A DNA stretch of 64,000 nucleotides from Metallosphaera sedula DSM 5348 (GCF_000016605.1 NC_009440.1:1227789-1291788), one strand, 5' to 3'; shown: positions 26,364-35,567, counted from the first letter of the stretch. Numbers and translations: made by a program. Notes: generated from the sequence alone by a model not told the origin.

Positions 26364-27059
26364 GTAAATGAAATAGATTTTTCTTTAGTCTTTATTATTT
26401 GTTAGAAATACTAAATTCCGATAATTTACTAAAAAGGTGAATGAATGATAGGCATTCCCCTGTAGTTGAACCGCCAATCAAAATTATTAGGTTATATGGG
26501 AGATCGGCATGGTCTAACTTTTCCCTATAAACTTCTTAGATTGACATTGCCTGATTATTTTAGTTAATGTATACCCGTATTGATGAACTGAAGATTCATC
26601 GCGAGTTCACGAAATAGGTAAAGAGGATCGCGAAATTGCAGAGAGAGGTTAGGAGTGATACCTTCGCAAAGCTTGGGGCTTGCCGCGATGCGAGGACTAT
26701 CGAGCGTGACGCAGGTCATGGGGGTTCGATTACGCTAACACGTTGTCTAAGCTCGATGAGATCTCTAACAGCACACTGGTGAGGTTGGTCAAGGCCATCG
26801 TTCGGGACGACCCAGTCCTCTTAATAGATGACTTCACATACCACGTAAAGAGGTACGGAATCGCCGAGCCAGTGTCACCTTATTTAGCGTAGGTCTTCTA
26901 CGTAGGGTCAGAGGGAACTTACCTGCCAGCGCTTCAACTGGTGATCGCGGTTAATGACCTGAATGTGAGCGCGTAATCCCGGTTCTCGTTGAAGTTGTAG
27001 CATAGGCGCAACCTTACTGATCAGCAAAGTATTTAGTATCCAAGGGAAAAGCTCACCTG
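26364..27059. other. 696-bp region without an intact gene; holds a transposase remnant
   Basis: The first 200 bp are A/T-rich with nothing recognisable. From about 26600 to 27020 there is a decayed transposase. The last 40 bp contain a TATA-like AAGTATTTAGTA (about 27025-27036) that may drive the HEPN gene. Confidence 0.5.
26600..27020 (+). pseudogene. Decayed transposase fragment
   Basis: Protein-like sequence is scattered over two frames with stops. It first reads KRIAKLQREVRSDTFAKLG, then shifts frame near 26725 to SWGFDYANTLSKLDEI and VLLIDDFTYHVKRYGIAEP. A stop (TAG) follows, then VFYVGSEGTYLPALQLVIAVND and another stop. The acidic DD in a hydrophobic strand followed by a second such strand is what a DDE transposase core looks like (IS4/IS5-like crenarchaeal elements), but the family is not certain. 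No terminal repeats could be paired. At least one frameshift and two nonsense codons show it is dead. Confidence 0.55.
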
Positions 27060-27491
27060 ATGAGTGGCGTAAAGGTACAGACGTTGAAACGAAGGGCTTT
27101 GCAATTCCTTAAGGACGCGAGGCGGGACTTAAATGAGGGTATCTACGATCTTGCAGTATTTTACGCGGAACAGGCTATTCAACTTTACGTGAAAGCTATC
27201 CTTTTCGAAATGTTTGCGTCTGAAATTAAATCACATGAAATAAGGAGTTTGATCTCATCCTTATCTAAACTCTTGAGAGAGAACGGGTATCAAAATCTAG
27301 CAAACGACCTCGATAATCTCGTGAAAAAGTTCAGGAAGGAGCTAATCGATCTAGAAGTTGCTTACATAGATTCGAGATACGAGGACATTGAATATGATAA
27401 GGAGACCACTGAGGAGATACTCAACGTGGCCATGAACATAATAAATGAGCTGGAGGAGATTAGCAAGAATGTCAAGCTGGGTAAAGGATAG
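27060..27491 (+). CDS. HEPN-domain protein (toxin of a HEPN-MNT pair)
   Basis: 143 residues, all helical. The HEPN pattern is clear: QFLKDARRDLNEGIYDLAVFYAEQAIQLYVKAIL (about 12-45; the stretch spans two helices), then a helix with KSHEIRSLISSL, and a C-terminal helix rich in Glu. HEPN toxins are RNases or the targets of modification by their MNT partner; a clean R-x4-6-H active site is not obvious here. The stop overlaps the start of the nucleotidyltransferase gene, the usual order and coupling for this toxin-antitoxin type. It lies just beside a dead transposase. Confidence 0.8.
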   Translation: MSGVKVQTLKRRALQFLKDARRDLNEGIYDLAVFYAEQAIQLYVKAILFEMFASEIKSHEIRSLISSLSKLLRENGYQNLANDLDNLVKKFRKELIDLEVAYIDSRYEDIEYDKETTEEILNVAMNIINELEEISKNVKLGKG

Positions 27492-27810
27492 ATTCATGCA
27501 CCTTTCCAGGTGGAGAGAGTATGCTGAAAAGATCGCTAAATCCGCTAAGGAGCTCTATCCTCAGGCGGAAGTTTACGTTTTTGGTGGTGTAGCTGAGGAC
27601 AGGATAACGGTCCTGAGCGACATAGATATCCTTGTCATTTTACCTGGCAAGAGTGTCCAGGAATTACGGGAATTAAGAACTAGGATTTTCCTGAACGCAG
27701 TCGATAAGTATGGTCTACCCTTTGATTCGCCGGTTGAGCTTCACGTGGTTAACGAGGAGAGGGCTAAAATTTACTTTAGGCTTGCGAAAAAGATGATAAA
27801 AATTATATAG
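27469..27810 (+). CDS. Minimal nucleotidyltransferase (MNT) antitoxin
   Basis: 113 residues if started at ATG 27469, which has GGAGG 12 nt upstream and overlaps the HEPN stop by 23 nt; ATG 27445 is an alternative start. It carries the nucleotidyltransferase motif VYVFGGVAEDRITVLSDIDILVI, with Gly-Gly in place of the usual Gly-Ser and the D-x-D pair for metal. MNT antitoxins neutralise HEPN toxins by AMPylating or binding them. A further acidic strand, PVELHVV, completes the active site pattern. Confidence 0.8.
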   Translation: MSSWVKDRFMHLSRWREYAEKIAKSAKELYPQAEVYVFGGVAEDRITVLSDIDILVILPGKSVQELRELRTRIFLNAVDKYGLPFDSPVELHVVNEERAKIYFRLAKKMIKII

Positions 27811-28069
27811 TCTCATAGTGGCCTAGGACAACTATTGATGGGTTCTCTTGTGAAATGGCACGTTAACTATACGCAAACAAACTGCCATAGGGAAAGCAGT
27901 TAAACCTTAATGACGCGGTCTTGTGTATGGATATTTCGGAAACTTGATCCAAAAATAGAATAAACTAGCGTAGCTTGGATCCGGATTTGGTTCCAAGTTG
28001 GGTACATGACAAGCAGAATTGCTCGGAATTCCCTCGATACCACGTGGGCCCACAGCTAAATCCACAACA

Positions 28070-28531
28070 TCATGACTGCTGGGCCATCTTCTCCTGGCGC
28101 AGGATCTTCTCCTGGAGAATGTCCAGTAAAGCAATCAGCTTCTCCTTCTCCTCTACGCCCAAATCCCTCATGAGCTCTGAGGCCATCTCCTCGTAGACCT
28201 GCATTGCCTCCTCAGTTGCCCTAACTCCACTTTCTGTGATCTGCACGTTAATGATCCTCCTATCCTCCTTGTCCCTCTCCCTCTTGACTAACCCCTTCTC
28301 CTCTAGCCTGTCTATGGCTGCCGTGATCCCAGCCTGCGTCATCAGCACCTCCTTAGCTAGGTAGACCATGGACTTCGGGGACTCCTTCACGGTCATGAGG
28401 ATCAGGAAGTCTATGTAGTTGAGTCCACGCGATTCAAGCCTCCTGTTGAACTCCCTCTTCACCGCTCGGTAGACCCTGGAGATCCTCACGAGTACTTCAA
28501 CGTCTAGTTTTCTCTGCATCATATTGGACAA
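28070..28531 (-). CDS. MarR-family transcriptional regulator
   Basis: 153 residues with the MarR winged helix: [20 protein letters not shown], then [20 protein letters not shown] (recognition helix, about 67-86), then the wing REKDEDRR-type basic hairpin ([13 protein letters not shown]). MarR dimers repress drug-efflux genes and release DNA on binding phenolic ligands. Its 5' end overlaps the upstream MFS gene by 35 nt, so it is the second cistron, as in the known crenarchaeal MarR-MFS pairs. A start at the MMQRK methionines just inside is equally possible. Confidence 0.85.
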   Translation of the reverse strand: MSNMMQRKLDVEVLVRISRVYRAVKREFNRRLESRGLNYIDFLILMTVKESPKSMVYLAKEVLMTQAGITAAIDRLEEKGLVKRERDKEDRRIINVQITESGVRATEEAMQVYEEMASELMRDLGVEEKEKLIALLDILQEKILRQEKMAQQS

Positions 28532-30185
28532 CCTCCTCCGGGATTTTAGCTTTTCCCCTCAGGGCTGAGGCTACTGCCGCTATGAAGGAGAGCGCAGCCC
28601 CAAAGTAGAACGTCTCCCTCAAGGCTAACATGAAGCTGGGGGCAATTGCGCTTGGGAACCAGGTCCTCTGCTCCATGATCGAGATCGCACTACTGGGAAT
28701 CTGGGAGGCAACTGAAGCGGGTAAGGTTCCGAGTAGGGCCTTCACGGGGTCGTATCCAAGGAAGGCCGCGAACAAGGCCCCGGTCACTGGAACCTTTTGT
28801 ACATAGGGCGAAAGCTGAGGAGCGCCTGCCTGAGCTAGGGCGTGAGCCAATGACGGCCCCAACGACGAACTCAGGGAAAGGATCACAATCGTGAAGAATA
28901 TGGCAATGCTCACCGTTTGTCCAGTGTTCTGAAGCGTTGACCTCATCCCCGACGCAGCTCCCCTGTGCTTTGCGGGGACGCTACTCATGATCGAGGAAGT
29001 GTTTGGAGAAGCGAACATCCCATTTCCGACTCCCATCATGAAGATGATTGCTCCAAACACTGGATAGCTGAAGTTGTAGGGTAGCGCGGTCAGGGCTAAG
29101 AAACCTATGCCGACCAGAACCATTCCCGCAGTAGCTAGCCCCCTCGATCCGTACCTGTCTGAGAGCCAACCGCTCACTGGTCCCGCACTCACGAATCCAA
29201 CCATTAGGGGGATCGTGTATATCCCTGCCCAGAAAGGAGTTTCAGAGTAGGAGTATCCGTGAAGCGGGAGCCATATCCCCTGGAGGAAGATCACTATCAT
29301 GATCATGAGACCTCCGTAGCCTATGGACCTCAGAAATCCAGCAAAGTTGGCCGCAGCGAACATCCTATTCCTGAAGAGTTCCATTCTGAACATGGGGTAC
29401 TTGACCCTAGTCTCGATAAAGGGAAAAGAGGCCAGAAGTCCCAGCCCTGCAACCATGGAGAGTATGACGAAGGGATTACCCCACCCGGTCTGCGCTGAGC
29501 CATAGGGCATAAGGGCGTAGGTCATTGCAATTAGTACAAGGATTAACCCGAGGCCGAACACCGCATTACCGACCCAATCTATCCCCTCCCTGTTCCTTGC
29601 ACTGGTCTCCTTGAGCTTCAGGTAACTCCACGCCGTTCCAAATACCCCTACTGGAACGCTCACGAGGAAGACATACCTCCAGTTTATGACCGATAGAATT
29701 CCTCCCAGGATAAGCCCAATTAACGATCCTGCCAGCGCAGCTACCTGGTTTATTCCAAGTGCCCTACCCCTCTCATTGACGGGGAAAACGTCTGTGAGGA
29801 TTGCCGCGCTGTTCGCCATCAAGAACGCTCCACCAATTCCCTGGATTATCCTGAATATCACGAGCTCGAGGCCAGCCATATCCCCACTTCCAAAGGTTAA
29901 GGAGAGAAGGATAGAGCCCACGGTGAAAACCAGGAAGCCGAGGTTGTACAGCCTGACCCTTCCGTACATGTCAGACAACCTTCCAAAGGAAAGGAGAAGC
30001 GTCGCGGTTACAACGTTGTAGCCCATGAGGATCCAGAGAAGGTACTGGAAAGATGAGGGGGCCAGTGGGTTTATCCCTATCCCCCTGAATATGGCGGGAA
30101 GCGAGATGATCGTGATCGTGCCGTTTATCGTCGCCATTAGGACTCCCAAAGTCGTATTGCTCAAGGCTATCCATTTGTACTGCAT
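28497..30185 (-). CDS. MFS multidrug exporter of the 14-helix DHA2 type
   Basis: 562 residues, colinear with its paralogue at 1868-3556. Motif A is [16 protein letters not shown] and the C-half loop motif is [16 protein letters not shown]. Proton-coupled export of toxic organic compounds is the likely role. It is co-transcribed with the MarR gene that should repress it. Upstream A/T-rich DNA has a TATA-like AGATTAAATA element (about 30208-30217) and two tandem AACTATT units (30198-30211). Confidence 0.85.
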   Translation of the reverse strand: MQYKWIALSNTTLGVLMATINGTITIISLPAIFRGIGINPLAPSSFQYLLWILMGYNVVTATLLLSFGRLSDMYGRVRLYNLGFLVFTVGSILLSLTFGSGDMAGLELVIFRIIQGIGGAFLMANSAAILTDVFPVNERGRALGINQVAALAGSLIGLILGGILSVINWRYVFLVSVPVGVFGTAWSYLKLKETSARNREGIDWVGNAVFGLGLILVLIAMTYALMPYGSAQTGWGNPFVILSMVAGLGLLASFPFIETRVKYPMFRMELFRNRMFAAANFAGFLRSIGYGGLMIMIVIFLQGIWLPLHGYSYSETPFWAGIYTIPLMVGFVSAGPVSGWLSDRYGSRGLATAGMVLVGIGFLALTALPYNFSYPVFGAIIFMMGVGNGMFASPNTSSIMSSVPAKHRGAASGMRSTLQNTGQTVSIAIFFTIVILSLSSSLGPSLAHALAQAGAPQLSPYVQKVPVTGALFAAFLGYDPVKALLGTLPASVASQIPSSAISIMEQRTWFPSAIAPSFMLALRETFYFGAALSFIAAVASALRGKAKIPEEVVQYDAEKTRR

Positions 30186-30197
30186 GATTAGAGTACT

Positions 30198-30211
30198 AAC
30201 TATTAACTATT
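30198..30211. promoter_or_regulatory. Tandem AACTATT direct repeat at the MFS-MarR promoter
   Basis: Two perfect 7-bp units sit 12-26 nt upstream of the MFS start, between TATA box and ATG. That is a plausible repressor site for the MarR product, although MarR operators are usually inverted repeats. Confidence 0.25.
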
Positions 30212-30260
30212 TAATCTTTTCGTAATAGCGATTGAAATCATTAAGTTAATGATGGAAAAT

Positions 30261-30270
30261 CTTATATTTT
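30261..30270 (+). promoter_or_regulatory. TATA box deciding the start at 30291
   Basis: CTTATATTTT centred 25 nt before ATG 30291 fits a leaderless mRNA. It falls inside the longer frame that would begin at 30249, which rules that start out. Confidence 0.6.
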
Positions 30271-30290
30271 ATAGATTTGATATTATATCT

Positions 30291-30566
30291 ATGGCAAAGG
30301 TTTACGTGATACATGAATGGGATGATACGCAGAAGGATCAGGCCCTGAAGTTTTTCAACGGGCTAGTGGACATGGCGAAGGGAAAGAAGCTTCCGAAGGG
30401 ATTTAAGCTCGAGAAGTTGAACGTAGATGAGGCTAACAAGACAGCAGTTTGCGAGTGGGAAGTGCCAAGCATGCAGGACCTTGCTAACGTTGCCAGCCAG
30501 ATGGGAATAACCTGGAAAGTGAAGATGATAAGTCCAGTAACCAAGTACGAGCATAAGTTGTTATAA
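30291..30566 (+). CDS. Small ferredoxin-fold-like protein of unknown function
   Basis: 91 residues starting MAKVYVIHEWDDTQ. Alternating beta strands and helices (strand 3-8, helix 12-30, strand KLEKLNVDE, strand AVCEWEVPS, helix MQDLANVASQM, strand VKMISPV) suggest a single beta-alpha-beta-beta-alpha-beta domain like DUF4242 or other small dimeric alpha-beta barrels. Function is unknown. It is divergent from the MFS-MarR operon and has its own TATA box. Confidence 0.65.
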   Translation: MAKVYVIHEWDDTQKDQALKFFNGLVDMAKGKKLPKGFKLEKLNVDEANKTAVCEWEVPSMQDLANVASQMGITWKVKMISPVTKYEHKLL

Positions 30567-30639
30567 AGCGTTTTTTACTTTTTCTATCTAGAGATTCTTT
30601 CAGGCTCTCAAATTTTGGTACGATGTAGTGAAACGCTTC

Positions 30640-30858
30640 CTACATTCCCGGTACCCTATAAGATATCTTGAGCCTGTCTAGGGCCTCCAGCATTGCCCCT
30701 GAATTCTCGGAAATTATTGACATACCCAAATCCCCGTGAAGATATCCTAGAACGTCATAGGTTGCCAGGCCGGTACAGGCTATGTACATGGCATCTGCCT
30801 GGATTATGTCATCTATATGCTTCTTAACGAGCCTGTATACCGTGAAGGTAATTGCCAC
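30640..30858 (-). pseudogene. C-terminal fragment of an Asp/Glu racemase / maleate isomerase-like gene
   Basis: 72 codons that correspond to only the last third of this family. The second-cysteine motif is intact (ADAMYIACTGLATYDVL), as is the following MSIISENSGAMLEALDRL, but the first half with the other catalytic Cys is missing. The frame begins 17 bp below the hydroxyacid dehydrogenase gene. Full-length members run about 240 residues, so this is the stump of a deletion. A full-length but divergent relative is at 5319-5927. Confidence 0.65.
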
Positions 30859-30874
30859 GGGACTATGATTGGCC

Positions 30875-31774
30875 TCATAGGTAGTCCGAGATCCTCACTA
30901 GATTGTTCGTCTCTCCCCTGGATAGATACCTTTCCAGGTTGGCACAAGCGCTTATCATTGCCCTCCTCAAGACCTCTCCGCTAGCCGATGCCCCTGCGGT
31001 ATGATACGTTCCTGCGAAGTTCTCGAGTTCCCACAGTGAACTGTCAAAGTTCTCCCTCCCGTTCCTCCTCCAGAATACGTCTGTCCCAAACCTCAGGTCA
31101 GGTCTCTCCTTGAGAATCCTGATGATATCCTCCTCTACGATGGTTTCCCCTCTTCCTATATTCACAAGTATTGTCCTCTCCTTCATCAGCCTCAACAGGT
31201 CATAGTTCAGAACTCCTCTGGTCTCCTTGTTGAGGGGTAGGGCATCAAACACCACGTCTCCCTGCGGGATGGCCTCCCTTAACTGCGTCGGGTGGAGCTT
31301 AACGTCGAAGAACTCTGGTCTCTTGAAGGACCTGGACACCCCCACCACCTTCATCGAGAACCCGAACTTGGCGATCTTAGCAATCTCAGACCCTATTCCC
31401 CCTGCCCCAAGAATCACGGCGGTCCCTCCCATGACGGAGTAAGTCTCAACCTTTTTCCTCAAGTTCACCCTCTTTGCTAGGGCGAGGGCCAGGGCCCACG
31501 CGTGTTCAGCCACAGACTCAGAGTAGGCCCCAGCGTTGGACATCACCGTGACCTTTGTAAGTTTCTCGAAGGGAAGATCATCAACTCCGGCCGAGAAAGT
31601 CTGGAGAAGCCGGAGCTTCGGCATCTTCTCCAGGAGGCCAGCAACCTTAGAGGGCCAAGTCATTAACACTTCCCCTTCCCTTAGATCCGAGTCTGTTAAG
31701 TTGGAGTCCTTAACCCCAAACTTATCCAGCAGGGTGTGGCACTCCTCGGGTAACCTTTCTGTTGAGATAATCAT
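30875..31774 (-). CDS. D-isomer-specific 2-hydroxyacid dehydrogenase
   Basis: 299 residues. The NAD-binding motif is GGTAVILGAGGIGSEIAKIA (about 120-139). The substrate Arg is in NIGRGETIVEED, and the catalytic His in TYHTAGASASGE replaces the classical HxxG context. The family reduces 2-keto acids or oxidises D-2-hydroxyacids (glyoxylate/hydroxypyruvate reductase, phosphoglycerate dehydrogenase catalytic domain). No ACT domain is present. The TTTTTACTTG box upstream at about 31790-31800 gives a leaderless start. The racemase-like stump follows it. Confidence 0.8.
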   Translation of the reverse strand: MIISTERLPEECHTLLDKFGVKDSNLTDSDLREGEVLMTWPSKVAGLLEKMPKLRLLQTFSAGVDDLPFEKLTKVTVMSNAGAYSESVAEHAWALALALAKRVNLRKKVETYSVMGGTAVILGAGGIGSEIAKIAKFGFSMKVVGVSRSFKRPEFFDVKLHPTQLREAIPQGDVVFDALPLNKETRGVLNYDLLRLMKERTILVNIGRGETIVEEDIIRILKERPDLRFGTDVFWRRNGRENFDSSLWELENFAGTYHTAGASASGEVLRRAMISACANLERYLSRGETNNLVRISDYL

Positions 31775-32086
31775 AAATAATCCTTGTATCTCAAGTAAAA
31801 AGGTTCTCCCATGAATTAGGTCCCTATGATCCTTAATTAGATTTTCAAGTCCTATTGGCTTGACACCCCCATTGATGCTTCAGCGTACTAAAAGTTATAC
31901 GTCTCTGCCTTAAACTCGTTAAAAATCATATGAATATATTCCTCTAATGTCCCAATATTATAATTTAACTTGATGCCATACTTAATTAGGATATCTTAAG
32001 AGATTTTTACTATATATCAGAAACTAATTGATTAACTGAACATCATTTAATTAATCTTTAAATTCTTAAGCGTCCCATGTATACTC
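31775..32086. other. 312-bp intergenic region with divergent promoters
   Basis: It holds the minus-strand promoter of the dehydrogenase at its left end and, at its right end, a plus-strand TATA-like TCTTTAAATTCTTAAG (about 32055-32070) for the radical SAM gene. The A/T-rich middle shows nothing recognisable. Confidence 0.5.
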
Positions 32087-33679
32087 ATGCCCGGATGGAG
32101 CGTAGTCTTAACCTCTGATCGCGGCTCGTTTACTAGGTTTGGGCCATCCAGCGTCTTGGGATACGTGGCGTGCATGCCGGCGAGGCTAGTCCCGAGGTTT
32201 TTCATGGATAGGTTCTTCACTCCCCCGATCAAGGATGTGGATAAGGAGGGGAGAGCCCTTTACGCGCCATATGCGCTAAGGAAAATTGAGGCCAGCCTAG
32301 TTACCAATGGGATAACTGATGTGGCAGTTGTCCAACCAGAGAGGCTGGAGAAGGCAGTCTCGCACAACACCAAGATCGTGGGAATATCGGTCCACGACCC
32401 TAGAGGCCTGGACCCCGTAACCTTCAAGTTGGCTCTTCTCTTTGGGGGAGGCAAATCGTGGCTGGAACAGTTCTTCGACGAACTCGGAGATACGATCTCG
32501 AGGTTAAAGAGAAGGTACAATTTCAAGGTCATTGCGGGTGGACCTGGGGCGTGGGAATTAGCTCGCGATAGACCCGAATGGTTGGATGTCCTTATGCTCG
32601 GAGAGGCAGAGGTCACCCTACCTCCCCTGGTGAAGTCCATGCTCAGGGGTGAAAGCGTACCTCCCCTGGTGAAGGGAAGAGATCCGAAGGTGGAGGAGAT
32701 TCCCCCAATCCTGGGGCCAACTAGGTGGGGAGAGGTACAGGTGACTAGGGGATGTCCTAGAGGGTGCAGTTTCTGTTCCATCACTCCTGAGACCTTCAGA
32801 ACAATCCCCCTAGATACCATCAAGAAGGAGGTTGAGGTCAACCTTCAGGGAGGTATAAGGAACATTGATCTCATCACAGATGACATTCTCCTTTACGGAT
32901 CCTCGAAGCTGAGGGTGAACCATGAGGCCATCGTGAAGCTCTTCACAGAGGTGAAAGGCACGGGTGTGGATGGGCTATTCTGGCCCCATATCTCTGCCCC
33001 AGCTGTTAAGTCTAGTCCGAGGACTGTCCAGGCCATGGCAGATATCGCAGGGTATGACTTCGATAGGTCGGTAATGCCGGTGGTGGGACTGGAGAGCGGA
33101 AGCCTCAAGATCCTGGAAAAGTACATGCCAGCGAAGGCCTTCCCGTGGACTCCAAGGGAGTGGAGTGACGTTATCATGGACGCCACAGCAATCATGAACG
33201 ACAACTACATCTTCCCGTGCTACACCATGACCATAGGTTACAAGGAGGAGACAGACGGCGACGTCCAGGAGAGCATTGACCTGGTTCAGAAGATAATAGA
33301 CCACGATTTCATGGCGTGGATCTTCCCGCTACCCGTGATTCCCATCTCGACCACTAGGATAAAGGACAATCCCTTCCCTGCACTTGAGAGGTTACCCTCC
33401 AAGTACTGGGATCTCCTCTACATTGCGTGGACTTACAACATGAAGGTTACGAGAAAACTCGCTCCAAGGCTGGCTGGAGGCAAGGGAGTGACTGGGAGTA
33501 TCGTGAGATTCATGATAGACAGAATATTCTCATCCATAGAGTGGTTCTTCAGGGACCTAAAGCAAAGCAAGGGAAAGAAGTCCCTGGAGTTCTCGAATAT
33601 CAACATCAACAACACCGTGGGGACCATAAGGGCCATCCTGGAACTCGGCAGGCTATCCTTCAAGGGCCACGAAAGTTAG
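32087..33679 (+). CDS. B12-binding-domain radical SAM enzyme
   Basis: 530 residues. The N-terminal about 200 resemble a Rossmann-like cobalamin-binding domain: KIVGISVHDPRG, then FKVIAGGPGAWE, then VLMLGEAE. The radical SAM cluster motif is TRGCPRGCSFCSIT (Cys about 224, 228, 231), followed by LITDDILLYG and a TIM-barrel region. Relatives methylate or form C-C bonds at unactivated carbons. In Sulfolobales some such enzymes (GrsA/GrsB) make cyclopentane rings in tetraether lipids; whether this is one of them I cannot tell. It stands upstream of a dienelactone hydrolase gene. Confidence 0.8.
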   Translation: MPGWSVVLTSDRGSFTRFGPSSVLGYVACMPARLVPRFFMDRFFTPPIKDVDKEGRALYAPYALRKIEASLVTNGITDVAVVQPERLEKAVSHNTKIVGISVHDPRGLDPVTFKLALLFGGGKSWLEQFFDELGDTISRLKRRYNFKVIAGGPGAWELARDRPEWLDVLMLGEAEVTLPPLVKSMLRGESVPPLVKGRDPKVEEIPPILGPTRWGEVQVTRGCPRGCSFCSITPETFRTIPLDTIKKEVEVNLQGGIRNIDLITDDILLYGSSKLRVNHEAIVKLFTEVKGTGVDGLFWPHISAPAVKSSPRTVQAMADIAGYDFDRSVMPVVGLESGSLKILEKYMPAKAFPWTPREWSDVIMDATAIMNDNYIFPCYTMTIGYKEETDGDVQESIDLVQKIIDHDFMAWIFPLPVIPISTTRIKDNPFPALERLPSKYWDLLYIAWTYNMKVTRKLAPRLAGGKGVTGSIVRFMIDRIFSSIEWFFRDLKQSKGKKSLEFSNININNTVGTIRAILELGRLSFKGHES

Positions 33680-33694
33680 GTTTTTTACTATTAG

Positions 33695-34486
33695 ATGTCT
33701 AAACTTGGTATGGAAGAAAAAGTAATTAAGTATTCTAGTTTTGATGGTAAAGAGGTAGAAGGTTTCCTCGTCACAGGAGGAAACAAGGCTGGAATCATTG
33801 TAATCTCCGAGATCTGGGGGATTACGGAGTATGTGAGGAACGTTGCTAGGCGTCTCGCAGGTCTAGGCTTCACTGCCCTGGCACCTAACCTGTACTCCAG
33901 GGATTCCGAGATCTTCAACGAGAGGACCATCTCCAGCGTCATGCGAAGGTTCTTCTCCCTGCCACCAGAGAAGAGGGGGGATAGGGAGGCCTTAGCCAAG
34001 ATTGTTGAGGGACTAACAGAACAGGAGAAGAGGATCTACCAAGACCTTGTGGTCAATAGGGCCTCGACGGAGGACAGAATGTTAAAGGACCTAGAACACG
34101 CGTTTCATTACCTCAAGTCGCTCGGCCTCCCCAAGTTTGGCGCCATAGGGTTCTGTATGGGAGGAGGTCTAGCTTTCCAGCTCTCCACTCAGGTCCCCCT
34201 TGACGCCACAGTCGTGTATTACGGAAGAAATCCCAGAACGCTCGAGGACATAGCCAAGATCAAGGGGCCCGTTCTAGCTCATTACGCAGGTGAGGACTCT
34301 GCCATAAACCAGGGAGTCCCTGACATGGTGAGAGCCATGATCCAGTACAAGAAGGAACTGGACATGAAGATATACCCTGGAACATATCACGCCTTTGCCA
34401 CTGAAGGGGGACATGTTTACAACGAGGCTGCTGCGAAGGATGCATGGGATAGAACCGTCAGATTCTTCACCAGGGTTCTGGGGTGA
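33695..34486 (+). CDS. Dienelactone hydrolase family protein
   Basis: 263 residues, alpha/beta hydrolase. The nucleophile is Cys in GFCMGGGLAF (about 150-159), the acid is Asp in YAGEDSAIN (about 190) and the His is in YPGTYHAFATEGG (about 228-240), the Cys-Asp-His triad of carboxymethylenebutenolidase. An insertion of about 45 residues (about 70-115, helical and charged) sits between the core strands. The substrate is probably a lactone or ester. It starts 15 bp after the radical SAM gene with a TTTTTTACT box overlapping that stop, so it has its own promoter. Confidence 0.85.
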   Translation: MSKLGMEEKVIKYSSFDGKEVEGFLVTGGNKAGIIVISEIWGITEYVRNVARRLAGLGFTALAPNLYSRDSEIFNERTISSVMRRFFSLPPEKRGDREALAKIVEGLTEQEKRIYQDLVVNRASTEDRMLKDLEHAFHYLKSLGLPKFGAIGFCMGGGLAFQLSTQVPLDATVVYYGRNPRTLEDIAKIKGPVLAHYAGEDSAINQGVPDMVRAMIQYKKELDMKIYPGTYHAFATEGGHVYNEAAAKDAWDRTVRFFTRVLG

Positions 34487-34490
34487 GAAC

Positions 34491-34589
34491 ATGGAAGAGG
34501 AAAAGGGGAAGATCATTGAGGATTGTTTCATGACTTGGGTAAGGATCCTGGAAATGACTGAAAAAGAGAAAGATGAAAAGAAAAATTGA
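34491..34589 (+). CDS. 32-residue highly charged small protein
   Basis: ATG 34491 follows the hydrolase stop by 4 nt and is preceded by GGGGTGAG, a good ribosome site, so it should be translated from the same mRNA. The product is almost all Glu, Lys and Asp with a short amphipathic middle (CFMTWVRILEM) and a Lys-rich end. Not recognised. It ends 3 bp before the convergent ABC ATPase gene. Confidence 0.45.
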   Translation: MEEEKGKIIEDCFMTWVRILEMTEKEKDEKKN

Positions 34590-34592
34590 TTT

Positions 34593-35567
34593 TTATTCTT
34601 CTACCAGCTGTCCATCCTTAAACTGTCTATACTGCGTTATCTCAAACTTGACCTCATCGCCCACGTCATAGTATTCCTCGGAGAGGATCGTTATGCCATA
34701 CCCCTTGAAAACGCAGATGAGGTACCTGGAATCTCCCACTGCCTCCACCGACTCCACGGAACATGTTAGCTCCCCCTTCCCCACATTGACCCACTCTGGT
34801 CTGAACCCTACTTCCTCGGCCTTCTCTCCCAGTATTTCCCCTGGAACGAAATTCATGGGGAAGTCTCCTATGAATTCGGCAACCCACTTAGTTCTGGGAT
34901 AGTCATACAAGTCCTTGGGTTTACTTACCTGTTCAAACTTCCCTGCATGAAGAACTGCAACCCTATCAGCCAAACTGAGAGCCTCCTTCTGATCATGTGT
35001 CACGTAAATGAACGTACCCTTCAACTCCTTCTGAATTCTTTTGAGCTCACCTCTGGCCACAGTTCTCATCCTAGCGTCCAAGTTACTGAGAGGCTCATCC
35101 AGAAGGTAGTAAGACGGGTTCCTCACAATTGCCCTAGCTATAGCCACCCTCTGTTGTTGACCTCCACTTATCTTCGTGACCTTTTTATCTAGAATTTCGG
35201 ATATTCCTAGAAGACCTGCAACCTTCTCAACACTTTCCTGGATCTCCTCTTTTTTCATTCCCTTCATCTTGAGCGGGAAGGCTATGTTATCCCTCACAGT
35301 CATGTTGGGATAGAGTGCGTAATTTTGAAAGACCATTGCCACGTTCCTTTTCTCTGGAGGCTTGTTAGTTACGTCGACTCCATCCACGAGTATCTTACCC
35401 TTGTCGGGCTTCTCTATTCCTGCCATGATCCTAAGGAGAGTGGACTTCCCCTCTCCGCTGGGACCAAGAATCACGAAGAACTCACCGCTCTCTATCTTCT
35501 CTGTCACACCGTCTAGGACTCTCTTGGTCCCGTAAACCTTCACAAGCTCAACTAGCTCTACGGTCAT
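34593..35567 (-). CDS. CUT1-type sugar ABC transporter, ATPase subunit
   Basis: 324 residues. Walker A is GPSGEGKST (about 35-43), the Q-loop is VFQNYALYP, the signature is ISGGQQQRVAIARA (about 133-146), Walker B is YLLDEPLSNLD and the switch is VTHDQKEALSLAD. The C-terminal about 90 residues form the TOBE/OB domain seen in MalK/GlcV-type ATPases. It powers the permease pair encoded by the two genes before it. The start overlaps the MalG-like stop by 4 nt; it is the last gene of the operon. Confidence 0.9.
   Translation of the reverse strand: MTVELVELVKVYGTKRVLDGVTEKIESGEFFVILGPSGEGKSTLLRIMAGIEKPDKGKILVDGVDVTNKPPEKRNVAMVFQNYALYPNMTVRDNIAFPLKMKGMKKEEIQESVEKVAGLLGISEILDKKVTKISGGQQQRVAIARAIVRNPSYYLLDEPLSNLDARMRTVARGELKRIQKELKGTFIYVTHDQKEALSLADRVAVLHAGKFEQVSKPKDLYDYPRTKWVAEFIGDFPMNFVPGEILGEKAEEVGFRPEWVNVGKGELTCSVESVEAVGDSRYLICVFKGYGITILSEEYYDVGDEVKFEITQYRQFKDGQLVEE

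Noticed and set aside
26690..26760. Possible tRNA around GGTTCGATTACG
   Set aside because: The T-loop-like string has no matching stems or acceptor arm, and it falls within the transposase remnant, where the same bases encode protein-like sequence.
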